Of a stretch of DNA of 64,000 nucleotides, positions 36,203-44,907 are shown piece after piece. Below the pieces are notes generated by a model. It did no database searches, had not been told where the DNA came from, and worked only from the letters and a program-made list of their open reading frames with translations. Each line of letters begins with the position of its first letter. Positions within the stretch are counted from its first letter, which is position 1. Source of the DNA: Ktedonobacter robiniae (GTDB lineage Bacteria > Chloroflexota > Ktedonobacteria > Ktedonobacterales > Ktedonobacteraceae); the NCBI RefSeq assembly GCF_016587375.1, contig NZ_BNJG01000001.1, positions 3,726,001 to 3,790,000 on the forward strand, written 5' to 3'. The position numbers were made by a program, and so were the translations under genes.

Positions 36203-37188
36203 GCGCGAAGAAAATAACCTATCTGGAAGCCATTGGCGAGGCAATGCGCGAAGAAATGCGGCGAGATGAAGCCGTTTTCTTGCTAGGCGAGGACGTGGGT
36301 ACCTACGGTGGCGCCTTCAAGGTCAGCGCAGGCTTGCAAGAAGAGTTTGGCGCGGAGCGGGTGATCGATACACCTATGGCGGAGTCTGCTATTATTGGAT
36401 CGGCTGTGGGAGCATCACTGATGGGTATGCGTCCCATCGCCGAGATGCAGTTCATTGACTTTATTACCTGTGGTTTTGACCAGATCGTCAATATGGCGAG
36501 CAAGATGTACTGGCGCACGGGCGTGCCGACGCCGATGGTTATTCGTGGCCCGGCTGGTGGTGGCACCAGGGGGGGCCCATTTCATTCCTCGACCCCCGAG
36601 GCCTGGTTCTTTCATACGCCGGGCATCAAGGTAGTCTATCCCTCAACAACTTATGATGCGAAGGGCCTGCTCAAGGCGGCCATTCGTGACAATAATCCCG
36701 TGCTCTACCTGGAGCATAAGCTTCTCTATCGCCTACCCGATTTGCGCGACGAGGTACCGGAAGAGGATTATATCGTGCCGCTTGGAGAGGCCATTGTGCG
36801 TCGCCAGGGCGCGGATATGACCATCCTGACGTACGGCGCCATGGTACATCAATGCTTACGGGCGGCTCAAGTACTGGAGCGGGAAGATGACCTTGAGGTG
36901 GAAGTGGTGGATCTGCGCAGCCTGGTCCCGCTGGACCGCGAGACCATCAAGGCTTCGGTGAAGCGTACCAATAAGGTGCTGATTGTGCATGAGGATATGC
37001 TCTCGGGTGGTATTGGGGCTGAGCTGGCGGCTATGCTGGCGGAAGAGTTGTTTGAGTATCTTGATGGTCCGATTACGCGGGTAGCGGCTCCCGACGTGCC
37101 TTTCCCCTATGCTCCTCCGCTGGAGAACGCATATCTACCCAATGCCGAGAAGATTCTCGCGGCAGCACGCAAGCTGGCCGCATACTAA
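36199..37188 (+). CDS. 2-oxoacid dehydrogenase E1 component, beta subunit
   Basis: 329-residue beta subunit that completes the E1 heterotetramer with the upstream alpha subunit. It shows LLGEDVGTYGGAFKVSAGL near the N-terminus, DTPMAESAIIGSAVGASLMG, PMVIRGPAGGGTRGGPFHSS near residue 112 and VEVVDLRSLVPLDRETI near residue 233. All are standard pyruvate/branched-chain E1-beta motifs. It is coupled by a 4-bp overlap to the alpha gene and followed after 81 bp by E2, consistent with one operon. Confidence 0.94.
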   Translation: MSAKKITYLEAIGEAMREEMRRDEAVFLLGEDVGTYGGAFKVSAGLQEEFGAERVIDTPMAESAIIGSAVGASLMGMRPIAEMQFIDFITCGFDQIVNMASKMYWRTGVPTPMVIRGPAGGGTRGGPFHSSTPEAWFFHTPGIKVVYPSTTYDAKGLLKAAIRDNNPVLYLEHKLLYRLPDLRDEVPEEDYIVPLGEAIVRRQGADMTILTYGAMVHQCLRAAQVLEREDDLEVEVVDLRSLVPLDRETIKASVKRTNKVLIVHEDMLSGGIGAELAAMLAEELFEYLDGPITRVAAPDVPFPYAPPLENAYLPNAEKILAAARKLAAY

Positions 37189-37269
37189 TTGACGATGACA
37201 TACTGCTACTTAGACCCTGGGCCTGGATGGTCGAGGTCTGAGGAGGAGATATATAAGGAGTACAAGACT

Positions 37270-38649
37270 ATGGCAACGCCAGTTAAGATGCCTCGCCTGG
37301 GCGAATCAGTGGCTGAGGGGACGATTGGAGCCTGGCTCAAGAATATCGGCGACTATGTTGAGCGCGACGAGTCTATCGCCGAGGTGGTTACCGATAAGAT
37401 CAATGCGGAGCTGCCCTCACCCGTCGCGGGCAAGATCGTCAAACTCCTGGTGCAGGTCGATGAGACGGTGCCCGTTGGAACTGATATTGTCTTGATTGAA
37501 GAGAGCGCAGATATACCCGCAGAAACGTCTCCCCAGGCTCCCTCTGCCGCTCCAGGTCCCGATGCCGCTCCTGTGCAGAAGCGCGAACAACTGGAAACTC
37601 CAGTTATGGAGCAGCGCGAGGCGCGCACCGCTGGCACACAGGCCGTGGCCTCGACCCCCGTCACTGAGAAGAATGGCGAGGAAGAGCGCCAGCGCATTTC
37701 GCCCCTGGCTCGTCGCCTGGCGCGTGAGCATGGCCTTGATCTTAATGTCATTCAGGGCACTGGTATCAATGGGCGCGTGCGCAAAGAGGATATCCTGGCT
37801 TACCTGGAACAGCGCTCGACTGCTCAGCCCGTTGCAACAGCTACAAGTGCTGTTGCTCAGCAGGCCGTAGCTGCCCCCAAGACCCCCGAGCCTCAGCCTG
37901 CCTCTACCGCTGTCACCTCAGCACCAATCGAAATCCCAGCAGGCGACGATGTGCAGGTAATTACGCCCAGCCGTATTCGCCTGGCAACTGCTGAGCACAT
38001 GGTGCGGAGCAAGCGCACCTCGCCCCATGCCACGGCTATGGTCGAGGTTGATATGACCGGGATCGCGAAGTGGCTGGAGAAGAACAAAGAGGACTTCAAG
38101 CGCCGCGAGGGCTATGCCATGAGTTATGTTCCCTTCGTGATCAAGGCGGTCTGTGAGGGCATCCGGAAGTACCCGGTTATGAACTCTTCCTGGTCTGAGG
38201 ACAACAAGATCCTCATCAAGAGGCGCATCAACATGGGTGTGGCGGTCGGAACCGAGACCGGCCTGGTCGTCCCCACCATTTATGACGCGGACCAGTACAC
38301 GCTGGCAGGCCTGGCGAAGCAGGTAAATGCCCTGGCCCAACGCGCGCGCAATAACAAGCTGACGTTGCAGGATATGCAAGGAAGTACCTTTGTCGTCAAC
38401 AATACGGGCGTCTTTGGCACAGTCATCTCTATTCCGATCATTAACCAGCCGCATGCCGGCATTCTGGCCATGAATGCTGTGGTGAAGCGCCCGGTGGTGA
38501 CGGAAGATGACGCCATCGCCATTCGCTACATGATGTATCTCTGCCTCTCCTTTGATCATCGCCTGCTCGATGGCCTGGAGTCTGGTGGCTTCTTGAAGAC
38601 AGTCAAGACGCGTCTTGAGAGCTATGGCCGCGAGATAGACGTCTACTAG
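37270..38649 (+). CDS. Dihydrolipoamide acyltransferase (E2) of a 2-oxoacid dehydrogenase
   Basis: 459-residue E2 core. One lipoyl domain is at about 1-78, with EVVTDKINAELPSPVAGKIV and the lipoylated Lys in TDK. A Pro/Ala/Gln-rich linker is followed by the peripheral subunit-binding domain (ISPLARRLAREHGLDLNVIQ, near 142) and the acyltransferase domain (about 230-459), ending with CLSFDHRLLDGLESGGFL, the catalytic HxxxDG. The frame opens at a TTG (37189), but the ATG at 37270 has AAGGAG 9 nt upstream and begins the lipoyl domain. E3 is not encoded nearby. Confidence 0.93.
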   Translation: MATPVKMPRLGESVAEGTIGAWLKNIGDYVERDESIAEVVTDKINAELPSPVAGKIVKLLVQVDETVPVGTDIVLIEESADIPAETSPQAPSAAPGPDAAPVQKREQLETPVMEQREARTAGTQAVASTPVTEKNGEEERQRISPLARRLAREHGLDLNVIQGTGINGRVRKEDILAYLEQRSTAQPVATATSAVAQQAVAAPKTPEPQPASTAVTSAPIEIPAGDDVQVITPSRIRLATAEHMVRSKRTSPHATAMVEVDMTGIAKWLEKNKEDFKRREGYAMSYVPFVIKAVCEGIRKYPVMNSSWSEDNKILIKRRINMGVAVGTETGLVVPTIYDADQYTLAGLAKQVNALAQRARNNKLTLQDMQGSTFVVNNTGVFGTVISIPIINQPHAGILAMNAVVKRPVVTEDDAIAIRYMMYLCLSFDHRLLDGLESGGFLKTVKTRLESYGREIDVY

Positions 38650-38736
38650 AATAATTGACGTACACTGTGCAGGGTGTGCTAGTATTAGTATGTGTTTTGT
38701 TAGCTAACGCCATGTACACGTTCTGGGCTGGACCCC

Positions 38737-38818
38737 TCGCGCCTGCGGCGCTCGCCCAGCCAGGTGATGTAGTGCAGTGGCCGCGTGCGCAAGTAGCGGC
38801 TACTGCACTACATCACCT
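38737..38818 (-). repeat. Two-part hairpin repeat, copy 5
   Basis: The 17-nt box on the minus strand (38737-38753) sits beside 23-bp arms (38762-38784 and 38796-38818) that pair with a single G-U wobble. It lies in the 202-bp gap between E2 and lipA and could reduce read-through from the dehydrogenase genes. Confidence 0.82.
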
Positions 38819-38851
38819 ATCCAGAACCCGAAAAATAAGGAATAACTAGGC

Positions 38852-39730
38852 ATGACAACAATAATCCCTCAGCGGCGTCCCGAGTGGTTGCGGGTGCGTC
38901 CCCCCAGTGGCAAAAATTACGATGAGTTGAAGGACTTGATGCGTGGGCAGTCGCTGCACACGGTCTGTGAGGAGGCGCGCTGCCCCAATATTGGTGAGTG
39001 TTGGGGGCATAAGACCGCCACGTTTATGATTCTCGGTCGGGTCTGTACCCGGAGCTGTGGTTTCTGTGCCGTCGAGACAGGCCGTCCGATGGGGATGGAC
39101 TGGGAAGAGCCTAAACGTGTCGCTGAGGCTGCGCAGCACATGGGGCTGCGGCATGCCGTCGTCACATCGGTGAACCGTGATGAGCTGAAAGACGGGGGGG
39201 CGGGAGTCTTCGCGGCCACGATCCGCTGGATTCGTCGCCTAAATCCCGAGTGTAAAGTAGAGGTCTTGACACCCGACTTTAAGGGAATATATGATGCACT
39301 AAAGGTGGTTATAGACGCGAAGCCAGATGTGTTTAATCATAATGTAGAAACTATTCCAAGGTTGTACAAGCGTGTACGCCCGCAGGCCGTGTACGAGCGC
39401 TCTCTACAGGTGCTGAAATGGGCCAAAGAGATGAACCCAGCGGCTCCTACCAAGTCCGGCTTTATGCTTGGGCTGGGCGAGACCACAGACGAGATTTTGC
39501 AGGTGATGCGCGATATGCGCGAGCACGACGTCGATATCCTGACTATTGGTCAGTATCTACGCCCATCGTTCCAGCATCTGCCGATCCAGCGCTATGTCCC
39601 GCTTGAGGAGTTTGCAGCGCTCAAGGCTGAGGGGAAGAAGATGGGCTTCAGACATGTGGAGTCTGGTCCCTTTGTGCGTAGCTCATACCATGCTCATGAG
39701 CAGGCGGAGGGCGCGACAAAAGAGGAGTAA
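38852..39730 (+). CDS. lipA: Lipoyl synthase
   Basis: 292-residue radical-SAM enzyme that inserts two sulfur atoms into octanoyl groups to make lipoyl groups. The auxiliary-cluster cysteines are C39, C44 and C50 (CEEARCPNIGEC). The radical-SAM cluster cysteines C65, C69 and C72 lie in CTRSCGFC. The conserved serine of GPFVRSSYHAHEQ near the C-terminus is present. Full family length. AAGGA lies 10 nt before the ATG. The gene follows the E1/E2 genes whose product needs lipoate. No lipB or lipoate ligase is in the window. Confidence 0.96.
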   Translation: MTTIIPQRRPEWLRVRPPSGKNYDELKDLMRGQSLHTVCEEARCPNIGECWGHKTATFMILGRVCTRSCGFCAVETGRPMGMDWEEPKRVAEAAQHMGLRHAVVTSVNRDELKDGGAGVFAATIRWIRRLNPECKVEVLTPDFKGIYDALKVVIDAKPDVFNHNVETIPRLYKRVRPQAVYERSLQVLKWAKEMNPAAPTKSGFMLGLGETTDEILQVMRDMREHDVDILTIGQYLRPSFQHLPIQRYVPLEEFAALKAEGKKMGFRHVESGPFVRSSYHAHEQAEGATKEE

Positions 39731-39736
39731 ACCTGC

Positions 39737-40549
39737 ATGAAAGTAAGGATACGCAATGCCGAGATTGCCTATGATGACCATGGCATCGGTTATCCCATCA
39801 TCTTCCTGCACGCCTTTCCCCTCAATCGGCGGATGTGGGAGGGGCAGATGCTGGCTCTGCTGGGTGAGCAACGCTTTCGCCTTGTCGCACTGGATTGGTG
39901 TGGCCTGGGTGAGAGCGAGAGCCAGGGGCGCGAGGCCGTGACGATGGAAGATCTCGCCGATGATATTGCTGGTTTGATGGACGCACTGGGGATGCAGGAC
40001 GCAATTCTGTGTGGTCTCTCGCTTGGCGGCTATGTGGCATTCGCATTCTTACGCAAGTACCCTCAGCGGGTCAAGGGCCTGATTCTGGCCGACACGCGTC
40101 CCGGAGCTGATAATGAGGAGGGGAGAGCCAACCGCGAACGTATGGCGCAGTTGGCTCTGACCGAGGGGACGGAGGCGATTGCCGATCTCCAGCTTCCCAA
40201 TCTGTTGGCAGCTACGACACGGCAGCATGCTCCCGAAGTGGAGGCGTGTGTACGCCAGATGATTCTGGCGGCAACTCCCGTAGGTATCGCCGCGATCTCA
40301 CGTGGCATGGCGAAGCGCGAAGACGCGACCATGTTACTTGGCGCGATCCATTGCCCAACTCTGGTCCTGGTGGGGGCACAGGACCGCCTTACCCCGCCAG
40401 AGGTCGCTCGCGAATATGCGGCGCGTATTCCAGGCGCGCGCCTGGTTGTGATTGAAGATGCAGGTCATCTCTCTAACCTCGAACAGCCTGAGATCTTCTT
40501 GCAGGAGCTTCGACATTTCCTGCTCACAACGTTTCCCACAACGGAGTAG
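39737..40549 (+). CDS. Alpha/beta hydrolase
   Basis: 270-residue alpha/beta-hydrolase fold protein. The nucleophile elbow is CGLSLGGYVAF with Ser near residue 94. An oxyanion-type HAFPLNRRMWEGQ is near 25-37. The acid is probably the Asp in VLVGAQDRLTPPEV near 215, and the His is in DAGHLSNLEQPE near 243. The set matches small esterases or 3-oxoadipate enol-lactonase-like enzymes, but the substrate is unknown. GGAG lies 9 nt before the ATG. It starts 6 bp after lipA and is likely co-transcribed. Confidence 0.85.
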   Translation: MKVRIRNAEIAYDDHGIGYPIIFLHAFPLNRRMWEGQMLALLGEQRFRLVALDWCGLGESESQGREAVTMEDLADDIAGLMDALGMQDAILCGLSLGGYVAFAFLRKYPQRVKGLILADTRPGADNEEGRANRERMAQLALTEGTEAIADLQLPNLLAATTRQHAPEVEACVRQMILAATPVGIAAISRGMAKREDATMLLGAIHCPTLVLVGAQDRLTPPEVAREYAARIPGARLVVIEDAGHLSNLEQPEIFLQELRHFLLTTFPTTE

Positions 40550-40610
40550 CGCGTTTGTCTTGAAAAGCAAGCAGGCGTGCTTAGCAGCAGTCTCGTAGGT
40601 AGGACAAGCT

Positions 40611-41018
40611 ATGATGCAGCCACAACAGCATGAACAGGGATGTCAGCCGCTGGTTCTGGTGGTCGATGATAACCCTGCTATTCGAGATATGGTCTCCTGG
40701 GCGCTGGAAATGGATGGCTACGAACCAGCCGAGGCTGCCGAGGGCCAGGAGGCGCTCAACTGGATACAGTGCATCTCGCGTGAGGGGCGCTATCCAGCGG
40801 TCATTTTGCTGGACCTTGCGATGCCGGGGATGGATGGGCAGGCCTTCCTTGCCTGCTTACGCCAACAGTGGGAGAGTCCTCAACCACTCCCAGGCGTCAT
40901 CGTGATTACCGCGGCCAGGCAGAGTCCCGAGGCTTCCAGCCTGGGCGTGGAACGCGTCATCGTCAAACCGTTTCATGTCCGCGATCTCCTGGACGCCGTG
41001 CGATTGCTTATAATGTAA
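40611..41018 (+). CDS. Single-domain response regulator (receiver)
   Basis: 135-residue protein made of one receiver domain with no output domain. The acidic pair is in VLVVDDN (D19/D20), the phospho-acceptor is D68 in VILLDLAMPGMDG, the Thr position is in VIVITAAR and the conserved Lys is in VIVKPFH. Such proteins pass phosphate between kinases or act on a target by contact. No kinase is adjacent; a hybrid histidine kinase lies 5.6 kb away. The stop codon falls inside the following hairpin. Confidence 0.88.
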   Translation: MMQPQQHEQGCQPLVLVVDDNPAIRDMVSWALEMDGYEPAEAAEGQEALNWIQCISREGRYPAVILLDLAMPGMDGQAFLACLRQQWESPQPLPGVIVITAARQSPEASSLGVERVIVKPFHVRDLLDAVRLLIM

Positions 41019-41074
41019 AGGGGGTGGTGACGGCAGCCTGACAAAGCCAGGCTGCCGTCACCACCCCCTTTACA
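41014..41074. terminator. Bidirectional terminator with perfect 27-bp arms
   Basis: Arms 41014-41040 and 41048-41074 pair perfectly with a 7-nt loop. The left arm overlaps the stop codon of the receiver gene. It separates convergent genes. The A and T runs are short. Confidence 0.75.
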
Positions 41075-41086
41075 CTACAAATAATA

Positions 41087-42838
41087 CTATGCGAAGCGCC
41101 GCAGACGCTGACGAATCCAGGCTTTGCGTCCCAGAAGGAGAGGGACTATCCAGGTCCAGATGGAGCGCAGGAAGGCGATGCGGAAGCCTGGTAGGAAGGG
41201 CAGAAACGTTGTCACTGCCGGCCAGGCAAAGAAGCAGTAGGTGCTAGCCATCGTAATCCCCAGGATATGGACCGCCACCGGGACATTAATCGCAGGCAAG
41301 AATGGGATGCGCGTGGCGAGTTCCTGCCACTCTTTGACGCTTGTCGCGCTCTCGACCAGTGCGAAGAGGCCGAAGAAGGTAATCGCGTACCAGGGCCAGT
41401 ACCAGGGCGATCCCAGTCCCATGTAGAGCAACCAGGCAAGAGTCATCCAACGTATGAGGGCGAGCGGCGTTCTGGGTGCGGTTGCTGGACGTAGCCCTTG
41501 CCAGCAGATAAAGGCAAAGCTCAAGAAGAAGAGCAGCAGGCTGAGATCGCGCATGATGAACTCGGTCAACGAGCCATTTTCTGGCGCTGAGGGAAGAAAG
41601 AGGCTATTAATGATATGCGTCAGGAGTTCGGGTACGGTATTGATGGCGCGGTAGGTCCCGGGATTGACTTTGAGTAGGGTGAGGATCTGGCCATTATCCC
41701 AGAAGGGGGCGTAGAGCAGCACTATTGGCAGTGAAATGCCCAGGAGCACGAGGAGGGGCTGGCGTAGACGCTGCCAGAGCGTACCTTCTGGTGTACAGGC
41801 CAGAAGATAACAGAGATAGCCGGGCAGCAAGATGCCCACATTTACCTTAATACAGGTGGCCAGGGAGAGGTTGAGTGCGACCAGGAGATGGGTGCGCCAT
41901 GTTGGCTGGCCTGTACGCACGAGAAACCAGAGTGCCAGCAAAATAAAGAAAAGTACCAAGGTATCGTTATGGGCATTGACACAGGCCTCAAAGAGCAGGA
42001 GCGGATTCCAGGCAAAGGCCAGCGTCGCCAGCATTCTTTGCCATGGCGATTGCTTGCTTCCTTGCAAGTAGCCTCCGATGGACCAGATGAGCCAGGTGGA
42101 GCCCAGGTGTGTGGCGAGATCGAGTAGACGCAACGCCAGCACCATAACCGCCACATTTTGTGTCCCAAAGAGCATTTCACAGAGCCATTGGAGCGCATAG
42201 GTCAGACCTGTGTAGATCGGACCATACACCGAGGGTTGATCGGTCCAGTAGATATTGATGTATACAGGATCATGCCAGATCGCGTGCGGCGTCTGTATCA
42301 GCGGATTGAGATGATAGATAACGCCCATGCGCGCATAGGCAATGTAAGAGAAGAGGTCGGCCGAGGTTACAATGGGCATAAAGGCCCAGATCAGACCCAG
42401 GAGGAGAGCCCCGACAAACACAACCCGCAAACGCGTCCTTTGTGGAAGGATGCGCAGGGCTAGCAGGTAGAGTCCCCCGATCAGGAGAAAGAGCGCAGCG
42501 ACAAGCAAGGTGTGTGTCCAGCTTGTGAGCACGCTGGGGGTAGGGAGATTGTGATGAAATAGGCGGGGGTTGAGTGCTTGCCCCGGAAAGAGCAGGTGCG
42601 AGAGCTGGATGGTCCAGGGAAAGAGATCGCCCAGGAGAGAGGAGAAGAACATCAAGCCCTGGAGCGAGAACGCGCCACTGAGCAAGAGAAAACATGCCAG
42701 CATTGCAGGTAGTAAGGCATGTGCGCGCAAGGGCATAGGGCGCGAGGTGTGCAAGGGCGTTTGTTCAGGTGAGATGAGGCTAGCAGGCAGCGCTTCAGCT
42801 ACAGTGTGTCGCTCTACTCGACGATCCATTTTCAACAT
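41087..42838 (-). CDS. GT-C fold membrane glycosyltransferase
   Basis: 583-residue polytopic membrane protein with about 12 hydrophobic segments. The first large loop has TSADLFSYIAYARMGVIYHL and NPL, then YGPIYTGLTYALQ. AFAWNPLLLFEACVNAHNDT lies mid-protein. This order resembles polyprenyl-phosphate-dependent mannosyltransferases of the MptA/MptB or ArnT type. The sugar and acceptor are unknown. The frame is open to 42925, but the ATG at 42838 has GGAG 5 nt upstream. A dispersed repeat lies upstream. Confidence 0.72.
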   Translation of the reverse strand: MLKMDRRVERHTVAEALPASLISPEQTPLHTSRPMPLRAHALLPAMLACFLLLSGAFSLQGLMFFSSLLGDLFPWTIQLSHLLFPGQALNPRLFHHNLPTPSVLTSWTHTLLVAALFLLIGGLYLLALRILPQRTRLRVVFVGALLLGLIWAFMPIVTSADLFSYIAYARMGVIYHLNPLIQTPHAIWHDPVYINIYWTDQPSVYGPIYTGLTYALQWLCEMLFGTQNVAVMVLALRLLDLATHLGSTWLIWSIGGYLQGSKQSPWQRMLATLAFAWNPLLLFEACVNAHNDTLVLFFILLALWFLVRTGQPTWRTHLLVALNLSLATCIKVNVGILLPGYLCYLLACTPEGTLWQRLRQPLLVLLGISLPIVLLYAPFWDNGQILTLLKVNPGTYRAINTVPELLTHIINSLFLPSAPENGSLTEFIMRDLSLLLFFLSFAFICWQGLRPATAPRTPLALIRWMTLAWLLYMGLGSPWYWPWYAITFFGLFALVESATSVKEWQELATRIPFLPAINVPVAVHILGITMASTYCFFAWPAVTTFLPFLPGFRIAFLRSIWTWIVPLLLGRKAWIRQRLRRFA

Positions 42839-42928
42839 TACACTCCGTTTTTTATAAAAAAGCGCAATAACTCTAGTTAACGCTGTGTGCAAATCATTGC
42901 TGGTGGGTGGTGTGTTCAAGCTCAATTG

Positions 42929-43097
42929 AATAGGAAAGTGGGGAGTGCAGAGGGGCGTCAGCCCCTCTGCATCTCTGACCCCTGCCGCTGAATAGGAAAG
43001 TGGGGAGTGCAGAGGGGCGTCAGCCCCTCTGCGTCTCTGACCCCTGCCGCCGCAGGCGGCATGAATATATTTTAAATGAAAATTGACAGAGCACTAA
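42929..43097. repeat. Dispersed ~110-bp hairpin repeat, copy B, with 62-bp tandem duplication
   Basis: Same family as 1448-1555. Here the first 62 bp (42929-42990) are repeated almost exactly (42991-43052) before the small hairpin GCCGCC-GCA-GGCGGC and the A/T-rich tail. It lies between a minus-strand glycosyltransferase and the plus-strand DUF1800 gene. Bases 43098-43310 hold no gene and no clear promoter. Confidence 0.85.
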
Positions 43098-43310
43098 ACA
43101 TGATCTTGCGAAAAGCTATAAGACCTCTTGAGCTTTTCTTGAATTCTCTCTGGTAGAATCAGGTCGACAAACGATACAACGAATAGGCTCTTATCACAGT
43201 GACAAAACTTGAGATGGAAGAGAGAAAAGAGCTACTCGCAGACTCATTTTCAGGGAAGTAGAAAGGCAGCGAGCTCCCAGGAGGAGCAGGCTTAGGAGGT
43301 TTTTCCTATC

Positions 43311-44888
43311 ATGGACTTGTATGAACAGCCAACGCAGCCGGATAGGCGAAGTGAGAGCCAGGGGGCATCGCCTTCCAGCACTCGAGGCATGTCGCGGCGC
43401 AAGGCTCTAGGACTGGGGGCCGCGAGTTTAGTAGGAATTGGAGCGGTTGGTGCGGGTGGTGTGGCGTTAGAGCGCTGGTGGCAGGAGCGTCATGGGCAGC
43501 AGGGAGCCATAGGTGGAGACATCAAGATTGGGCATCTCCTGCGCAAGGCTGGCTTTGGAGCCAGTGCCAGTGAAATTCAGAGCTATGCTGGACTCGGTTT
43601 TGAAGGTGCAATTGATCGCTTGCTTAACTATCAGCAGGTCTCGGAAGAGGCGACTGAGCGGCGCCTCTCGCAGCTTCAACTGGACATGAGCAAACCCGCT
43701 GAGATGCAGCAGTGGTGGCTGATGCGCATGGCGTGGACGCAGCGTCCATTGCTCGAGAAAATGACGCTTTTCTGGCATGGGGTCCTGGTCAGTAGCTATC
43801 GCAAGGTGGGTGGTAAAAATGGGTATGAGCGTATGATTGTACAGAATAAATTTCTGCGTGAGCATGCCTTTGATACCTATGATAACATCCTGCTGGGCAT
43901 CACGGCCGACCCGGCGATGCAAGTCTACCTGGATCTTAATAAAAGTACCAGCCAGCATCCCAATGAGAACTATGCTCGCGAACTGATGGAGCTCTTCACC
44001 CTGGGCCTGGGCAACTATTCGCAGCAGGATGTCTTTAATGGTGCCGCGGCCCTGACGGGCTGGCGCCTGAGCAAACAAGATCCCCTCAAGTCAACGTATG
44101 TCCCCAGCGCGCATACCAACCTGCAAACGACGTTTCTGGGGCATACCGGCAAGCTGGATTATAAAAATATTGTAGATATCTTAGCGAATCACCCGGCATT
44201 GCCCTGGTTCATCTGTCGCAAGCTCTTTACCTTCTTCGTTTATGAAAATCCCAGCAAGGACGACCTGCAACCCCTGGTTGATGCCTACAACCAGAGCAAA
44301 CATAATATGGGGGCTGTGATGAAGGCGCTCTTGCACTCGCCCCAGTTCTCCTCTGCCCAGGCGTATCGCAGTCGCCTGAAATCGCCTGTTGAGTTTACTA
44401 TTGGAGCCTATCGGGCGCTGGAAATGCAGGGAACAGGGAAGGCGCTGCCCGCGATCACGCTCAACATGGGCCAGGAGATCTTCAATCCGCCCAACGTCGC
44501 GGGCTGGCCCGGTGACAAGGTGAGTACGGCCTGGCTCAATAGTGGAACCTGGATGACCCGTCTGAATTATATCAATGCGTTCTTGCAGGGACAGGAGGGG
44601 GCGAAGAAGCGAGTCTTGCAGGGCCAACAACAACCCTTAGATTTTCAGCATATCGTGGATAGTCAGAAGATAAGCTCCCCAGAGCAGTTTGTGACGTACT
44701 TTGCCAACTTTCTTCTTGATGGCAACCTGCCCGCGGAGCGGAAAACTGTGCTGGTAGATTACCTGACCACCAGGGATACGAGCCGTGGGGCAAGCGTGAA
44801 GTTTGGCAATGGGACGAGTTACCCACTCAATCGTGTCCGGGGAACACTCTATCTGCTCATGACCCTGCCAGAATACCAGTTAAACTAG
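43311..44888 (+). CDS. DUF1800 family exported protein
   Basis: 525-residue protein of the DUF1800 family. The N-terminus has SRRKALGLGAASLVGIGAVG (near residues 28-47), a twin-arginine-like export signal, so a site outside the cytoplasm is likely. The domain shows HLLRKAGFGAS, MTLFWHGVLVSSYRK, LTGWRLSK and FNPPNVAGWPG, all family-typical. The function of the family is not established. AGGAGG lies about 11 nt before the ATG. It is followed after 19 bp by a DUF1501 gene; such pairs are common. Confidence 0.88.
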   Translation: MDLYEQPTQPDRRSESQGASPSSTRGMSRRKALGLGAASLVGIGAVGAGGVALERWWQERHGQQGAIGGDIKIGHLLRKAGFGASASEIQSYAGLGFEGAIDRLLNYQQVSEEATERRLSQLQLDMSKPAEMQQWWLMRMAWTQRPLLEKMTLFWHGVLVSSYRKVGGKNGYERMIVQNKFLREHAFDTYDNILLGITADPAMQVYLDLNKSTSQHPNENYARELMELFTLGLGNYSQQDVFNGAAALTGWRLSKQDPLKSTYVPSAHTNLQTTFLGHTGKLDYKNIVDILANHPALPWFICRKLFTFFVYENPSKDDLQPLVDAYNQSKHNMGAVMKALLHSPQFSSAQAYRSRLKSPVEFTIGAYRALEMQGTGKALPAITLNMGQEIFNPPNVAGWPGDKVSTAWLNSGTWMTRLNYINAFLQGQEGAKKRVLQGQQQPLDFQHIVDSQKISSPEQFVTYFANFLLDGNLPAERKTVLVDYLTTRDTSRGASVKFGNGTSYPLNRVRGTLYLLMTLPEYQLN

Positions 44889-44907
44889 AGAAAGCCAGGA
44901 GGATAGC

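Noticed and set aside
38655..38849. 64-codon ORF between E2 and lipA
   Set aside because: Most of it is translated from the hairpin repeat at 38737-38818.
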